Below are positions 60,856-64,000 of a DNA stretch of 64,000 nucleotides, piece after piece. A model generated the notes under the pieces. It saw nothing but the letters and a program-made list of their open reading frames with translations. It was not told where the DNA came from and ran no database searches. Position numbers and translations under genes: made by a program. The stretch comes from an uncultured Muribaculaceae bacterium. Its GTDB lineage: Bacteria > Bacteroidota > Bacteroidia > Bacteroidales > Muribaculaceae. The first letter of the stretch is position 1. Each line of letters starts with the position of its first letter. The stretch spans positions 143,395-207,394 of the forward strand of contig CAKUAR010000001.1 of assembly GCA_934636465.1 (NCBI GenBank). Direction: 5' to 3'.

Positions 60856-60866
60856 CTTTCCAATCA

Positions 60867-61346
60867 TTATTTAAGTTTGTTGATATCGATTACTTTTGGA
60901 GTTTGTGCCTCGTGAGGGTGCACGTTACCATTGTAGATGTGTACATTCTTCAAGATTTGAGCGCCAAGCTTGTTTTTAGGAAGCATACCCTTGATAACCT
61001 TGAGGAACAATGGGTGCATACCTGGCTTGAGGTCTGTCTTGTAAGATTTTTGTTGCAGTATTGCAGGGCTTGCAAATCTCTGACCGCCTGGATAACCAGT
61101 GTAAGAGATGTATTGACGGTCTGTCCACTTGTTGCCTGTCAATTTCACCTTGTCGGCGTTGATGATGATTACGTTGTCACCGCAGTCAACGTGAGGTGTG
61201 TAGTTTGGTTTGTATTTGCCACGCAAAATTTTAGCAACTTTTGCGCAGAGACGGCCCAACACTTGGTCGGTGGCATCTACTACTATCCATTCTTTCTTAA
61301 CGTCTTCGGCTTTTGCCGATTCTGTTCTGTAACTTAAAGTATTCAC
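60867..61346 (-). CDS. rplM: 50S ribosomal protein L13
   Basis: 159-residue ribosomal protein L13: KEWIVVDATDQVLGRLCAKVAKILRGKYKPNYTPHVDCGDNVIIINADKVKLTGNKW is the conserved core. It has a few extra residues at the N-terminus, as in other Bacteroidota. The 5' untranslated region carries a structured hairpin (61384-61435) and a full-consensus promoter, so expression is probably feedback-regulated by L13. Confidence 0.97.
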   Translation of the reverse strand: MNTLSYRTESAKAEDVKKEWIVVDATDQVLGRLCAKVAKILRGKYKPNYTPHVDCGDNVIIINADKVKLTGNKWTDRQYISYTGYPGGQRFASPAILQQKSYKTDLKPGMHPLFLKVIKGMLPKNKLGAQILKNVHIYNGNVHPHEAQTPKVIDINKLK

Positions 61347-61383
61347 TTTTAAATCCTGATTAAATGTTAATTACAATAATCCT

Positions 61384-61435
61384 CCGCCTTCTTGTGGCAC
61401 GGCCAAATGCCCAGAAAACTTGCGGATTTTATCGT
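61384..61435 (-). promoter_or_regulatory. Candidate L13 leader RNA hairpin
   Basis: In the rplM leader the minus strand folds into a long interrupted stem: CCGC pairs GCGG at the base, TTTCT pairs AGAAG with one wobble in the middle, and GGCA pairs TGCC under an eight-base loop. A purine-rich GGAGGA follows. Ribosomal-protein leader motifs upstream of rplM have been described for Bacteroidia (the L13-Bacteroidia leader); I cannot check this sequence against that model. Position and structure fit. Confidence 0.6.
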
Positions 61436-61454
61436 TTTGGATATAATCGGTCTG

Positions 61455-61486
61455 CAAAGATAGTAATTATTTGCATATTACGCAAA
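61455..61486 (-). promoter_or_regulatory. Full-consensus promoter for rplM-rpsI
   Basis: On the minus strand TTTG (61483-61486), exactly 20 bases, then TATCTTTG (61455-61462) match the Bacteroidota -33 and -7 boxes and spacing perfectly. The -33 box lies within the T tract of the pta-ackA terminator. Confidence 0.88.
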
Positions 61487-61517
61487 AAGCTCGAACAACT
61501 TTGTGTTCAAGCTTTTT
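61480..61517 (-). terminator. Intrinsic terminator after ackA, overlapping the rplM promoter
   Basis: On the minus strand a 13-bp stem with one G-T pair (61505-61517 and 61485-61497) and a seven-base loop ends in a run of T, which also provides the -33 box of the next promoter. It lies 31 bases after the ackA stop. Confidence 0.88.
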
Positions 61518-61547
61518 TATATTAAGAATGATTTTTGGTCGGTTGGC

Positions 61548-62756
61548 TTATGGCTCTCTGCCTTCAACTATGGCTTCGGTGTCTTTGGCAATCATGTATT
61601 CCTCGTCGGTTGGAATAACAAGAACCTTGACCTTGGAGTTTGGAGTGCTGATAAGGGCTTCTTTGCCTTTGGTCTTGCTGTTGACAGCTTCGTCAACCTC
61701 CACACCCATAAATCCGAGATTGCTGCAAATGTTGGCTCTGATGATTGGCTGGTTCTCGCCAACACCGCCAGTGAACACGATGATGTCAGTGCCGTTCATT
61801 TCGGCTGCAAATGCTCCAACGTATTTTGTGATGCGGTGCTCATACATGTCGAGTCCGAGTTTTGCTCTGTCGTCGCCTTCGTCGGCAGCAGCGTTAACCT
61901 CGCGCATATCGGGAGAAATGCCGGTGATGCCTTGCATACCGCTAAGTTTGTTGATGATGCCTTGCATGCCCTTCACGTTGATGTTGTGTTTTTCCATCAA
62001 GAAAAGAATTGCGCCCGGGTCGATGTCGCCGCAGCGTGTGCCCATGACTAAACCTTCTGTTGGGGTTAGTCCCATGGTGGTGTCAATGCTCTTGCCGTTC
62101 TCCACTGCTGTTATGCTGGCTCCATTGCCAATGTGGCAGCAGATGATGCGTTGCTCCTTAGGGTCAACGCCAAGGAATTCGCACACGCGCAAGCTCACAT
62201 ATCTGTGGCTGGTTCCGTGGAATCCGTAGCGGCGCACGTGGTCTTTCTCGTAGTATTGGTATGGGAGAGCATACATAAATGCCTTGGGTGGCATGGTTTG
62301 GTGGAATGCTGTGTCGAACACGGCCACTTGTGGCACATTAGGCAAAATCTTGGTTATGGCCTCGATTCCTGCCATGTTCACCGGATTGTGGAGTGGGGCA
62401 ATGTTGTAGCACTCCTTTATTTTGTCGATAACCTCTTGGGTTATCTTCACGCTCTTGTTGAACTTCTCTCCACCATGCACCACGCGGTGACCCACGGCGT
62501 TAATCTCGTTGAAATCTTTGATGCAGCCATATTCCTTGCTCGTGAGGTTGCTCAATATGGCTTTGATTGCGCCATTGTGGTCGGTTATGTCAAGTGGCTG
62601 TTTGAGCTTTTCGCCAGTCTTGATGCGGAATTTTATGAAAGCGTCTGGAAGTCCGATTTTTTCAATTCCACCTTCGGCCAGAACATTGTTTGATTTGATT
62701 TCAATGAGTTTGTATTTTACAGAGCTGCTTCCGCAGTTAAGCACTAAAATGTTCAT
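61548..62756 (-). CDS. ackA: Acetate kinase
   Basis: 402-residue acetate kinase, which makes ATP from acetyl phosphate and ADP. The N-terminal phosphate-binding MNILVLNCGSSSVKYKLIE, VGHRVVHGGEKF, VFDTAFHQTMPPKAFMYALP and CHIGNGASITAVENGKSIDT are all conserved, as is FTGGVGENQPIIRANI near the end. It follows pta by 19 bases; together they form the acetate-producing, energy-yielding branch of fermentation. Confidence 0.98.
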   Translation of the reverse strand: MNILVLNCGSSSVKYKLIEIKSNNVLAEGGIEKIGLPDAFIKFRIKTGEKLKQPLDITDHNGAIKAILSNLTSKEYGCIKDFNEINAVGHRVVHGGEKFNKSVKITQEVIDKIKECYNIAPLHNPVNMAGIEAITKILPNVPQVAVFDTAFHQTMPPKAFMYALPYQYYEKDHVRRYGFHGTSHRYVSLRVCEFLGVDPKEQRIICCHIGNGASITAVENGKSIDTTMGLTPTEGLVMGTRCGDIDPGAILFLMEKHNINVKGMQGIINKLSGMQGITGISPDMREVNAAADEGDDRAKLGLDMYEHRITKYVGAFAAEMNGTDIIVFTGGVGENQPIIRANICSNLGFMGVEVDEAVNSKTKGKEALISTPNSKVKVLVIPTDEEYMIAKDTEAIVEGREP

Positions 62757-62775
62757 ATATATGATGGGTGATAAT

Positions 62776-63786
62776 TTATTTTTTATTTATTGCTTGATTG
62801 CAGGTTAGAATGATTGTTCTGTAGATGTCCTCTGGAGAGCAACCGCGTGACAGGTCATTGACAGGAGCGGCCAGTCCTTGAAGCACTGGACCAACTGCAG
62901 TGGCACCGGCTAAGCGCTGCACAAGCTTGTAGGCAATGTTGCCAACACCGAGGTCGGGGAACACGAGCACGTTGGCGTGGCCAGCCACTTTGCTGCCTGG
63001 AGCTTTGTGCGCGGCTACTGACGGAACTATTGCGGCGTCGGCTTGCAACTCACCGTCGATGTCGAGCGTTGGATCCATCTCTTTTGCTATTCTTGTGGCT
63101 TCAACCACCTTTGTCACATCGTCGTGGCTTGCGCTGCCTTTGGTTGAGAAGCTGAGCATGGCCACATGTGGTGTGATTCCGGCAAGGTCTTTGGCTGTTT
63201 TGGCTGACGACACTGCGATTTGTGCGAGCTGGTCGCAGTCTGGGTCGGGCATAACGGCACAGTCGGCAAACACCATGATGCCATTCTCGCCATAAGGAGA
63301 ACCTTCTGGCAGGAGCATGATGAATGCACCAGACACGACCTTGATGCCTGGGGCTGTCTTGAGCACCTGGAATGCGGCTCTAAGCACGTTGCCTGTTGTG
63401 TTGTCGGCTCCGGCCACTTGTCCGTCGGCCTCGCCGTTCTTTATCATCAAGCAACCTAAATAGAGTGGGTCTTTTACTTTTTTGCGTGCATCGTCTATTG
63501 TGATGCCTTTGCTCTTTCTGAGCTCATAAAAGAGTTTGGCATATTTTTCAGTGTGTTCTGCATCGTCGGGATTGACGATAGTAGCTTTGCTGATGTTGTT
63601 GAGCTTCTGCTCTGCAGCTTTTGCTTTTATTTCTTCGGCATTGCCAATGAGAATGATGTCGGCAATGGAGTCAGCTATGATGCGGTCGGCGGCTGCCAAC
63701 GTTCTGGGTTCTGTACTTTCTGGCAAAATTATCTTTTTCTTGTTGCCAATTGCTTTCTTTTTAAGTTCTTCAAAAAGGGGTTCCAT
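62776..63786 (-). CDS. pta: Phosphate acetyltransferase
   Basis: 336-residue short-form Pta (without the N-terminal DRTGG extension), which converts acetyl-CoA to acetyl phosphate. Family segments: IILPESTEPRTLAAADRI, LYLGCLMIKNGEADGQVAGADNTTGNVLRAAFQVL, GENGIMVFADCAVMPDPD and a C-terminal FPDLGVGNIAYKLVQRL with VGPVLQGLAAPVNDLSRG. It is first in pta-ackA. A TAATTTTG box lies 21 bases upstream. Confidence 0.98.
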   Translation of the reverse strand: MEPLFEELKKKAIGNKKKIILPESTEPRTLAAADRIIADSIADIILIGNAEEIKAKAAEQKLNNISKATIVNPDDAEHTEKYAKLFYELRKSKGITIDDARKKVKDPLYLGCLMIKNGEADGQVAGADNTTGNVLRAAFQVLKTAPGIKVVSGAFIMLLPEGSPYGENGIMVFADCAVMPDPDCDQLAQIAVSSAKTAKDLAGITPHVAMLSFSTKGSASHDDVTKVVEATRIAKEMDPTLDIDGELQADAAIVPSVAAHKAPGSKVAGHANVLVFPDLGVGNIAYKLVQRLAGATAVGPVLQGLAAPVNDLSRGCSPEDIYRTIILTCNQAINKK

Positions 63787-63806
63787 GAATCGTTTATATT
63801 TTTGTG

Positions 63807-63814
63807 CAAAATTA
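63807..63814 (-). promoter_or_regulatory. -7 promoter box for pta-ackA
   Basis: The minus strand reads TAATTTTG followed by C, matching the Bacteroidota -7 box, 21 bases upstream of pta. No clear -33 box is seen. From here to 64000 I see no gene. Confidence 0.5.
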
Positions 63815-64000
63815 AGACTAATTTTTCATTTACTTACATTTTGGCGATAGGAAAAAACGGCTTGTGTTTAGTTTTGTCATGGTTTTGCCACAAAATGTGT
63901 CTGTTGTGGTGGCGCAGATTTATAAAAATATACATTCAAAATGGAAGTGCAAAACTTGTGGGTGAAAATAATATGAAAAACACCGCAGGTTTGCCTAACG

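Noticed and set aside
1..64000. tRNA, rRNA, CRISPR array or prophage
   Set aside because: I looked for T-arm sequences, regularly spaced direct repeats and phage structural genes and found none. The three-copy repeat at 47.9-49.5 kb has irregular spacing and gene fragments between, so it is not a CRISPR array.

Overview
The window is a chromosomal segment of a member of the Bacteroidota, most likely order Bacteroidales. The evidence is a complete Na+-translocating NADH:quinone reductase operon (nqrABCDEF), the giant SprA/Sov translocon protein of the type IX secretion system, an ExbB-ExbD-ExbD-TonB cluster, Bacteroidota-specific families such as DUF4494, and repeated Bacteroidota -7 promoter boxes (TAnnTTTG). 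I cannot place it to family. Most of the window is ordinary core chromosome. I saw no tRNA, rRNA or CRISPR array.

Layout. 0-11 kb: a cut-off cysteine-peptidase-like gene, acyl-ACP thioesterase, a YigZ-family protein, DUF4494, YggS, a sugar MFS permease, transketolase, an OmpA-type porin, a MATE exporter and DUF4186. 11-17 kb: nqrF to nqrA on the minus strand, closed by a strong shared terminator. 17-24 kb: exbB, two long exbD genes, tonB, a small membrane protein, a PstS-like lipoprotein and a TPR protein, probably one energy-coupling unit for outer-membrane transport. 24-32 kb: ruvA and sprA. 32-34 kb: an AT-rich Mrr-type restriction gene, probably acquired. 34-47 kb: cyclophilin lipoprotein, M16 peptidase, DUF349 protein, a polysaccharide-initiating sugar-phosphate transferase, RecQ, C1 peptidase, OmpA-like lipoprotein, class III fructose bisphosphatase and L31. 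47-49.5 kb: a CpsB-type phosphatase followed by a small decayed accessory island. 49.5-58 kb: a zinc-ribbon protein, a cytidylate-kinase-like protein, an unknown secreted protein and a seven-gene operon (rmlB, rmlA, two FdtA-like isomerases, a DegT aminotransferase, MBOAT and SGNH-like proteins) that makes and probably decorates a dTDP-3-amino-3,6-dideoxyhexose. 58-64 kb: rplM-rpsI and rpsB-tsf, then pta-ackA.

The least ordinary DNA is in two places. First, a 105-bp repeat occurs twice (8824-8928 and 20823-20927), each time just behind the terminator of an envelope gene. Its inverted-repeat hairpins are kept by paired base changes, which suggests a REP/BIME-like structured element. Second, the island at 47.93-49.52 kb is bounded and subdivided by three same-orientation copies of a 15-bp core (TATCGGACAGCAATA). 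Three unrelated reading frames (an IS4-type transposase, an ADP-ribosylglycohydrolase and a membrane coiled-coil protein) each run into a copy and end within a few codons. Other points of interest are a pair of FdtA-like paralogues of which one has lost an expected active-site His, and a structured rplM leader whose promoter abuts the pta-ackA terminator.
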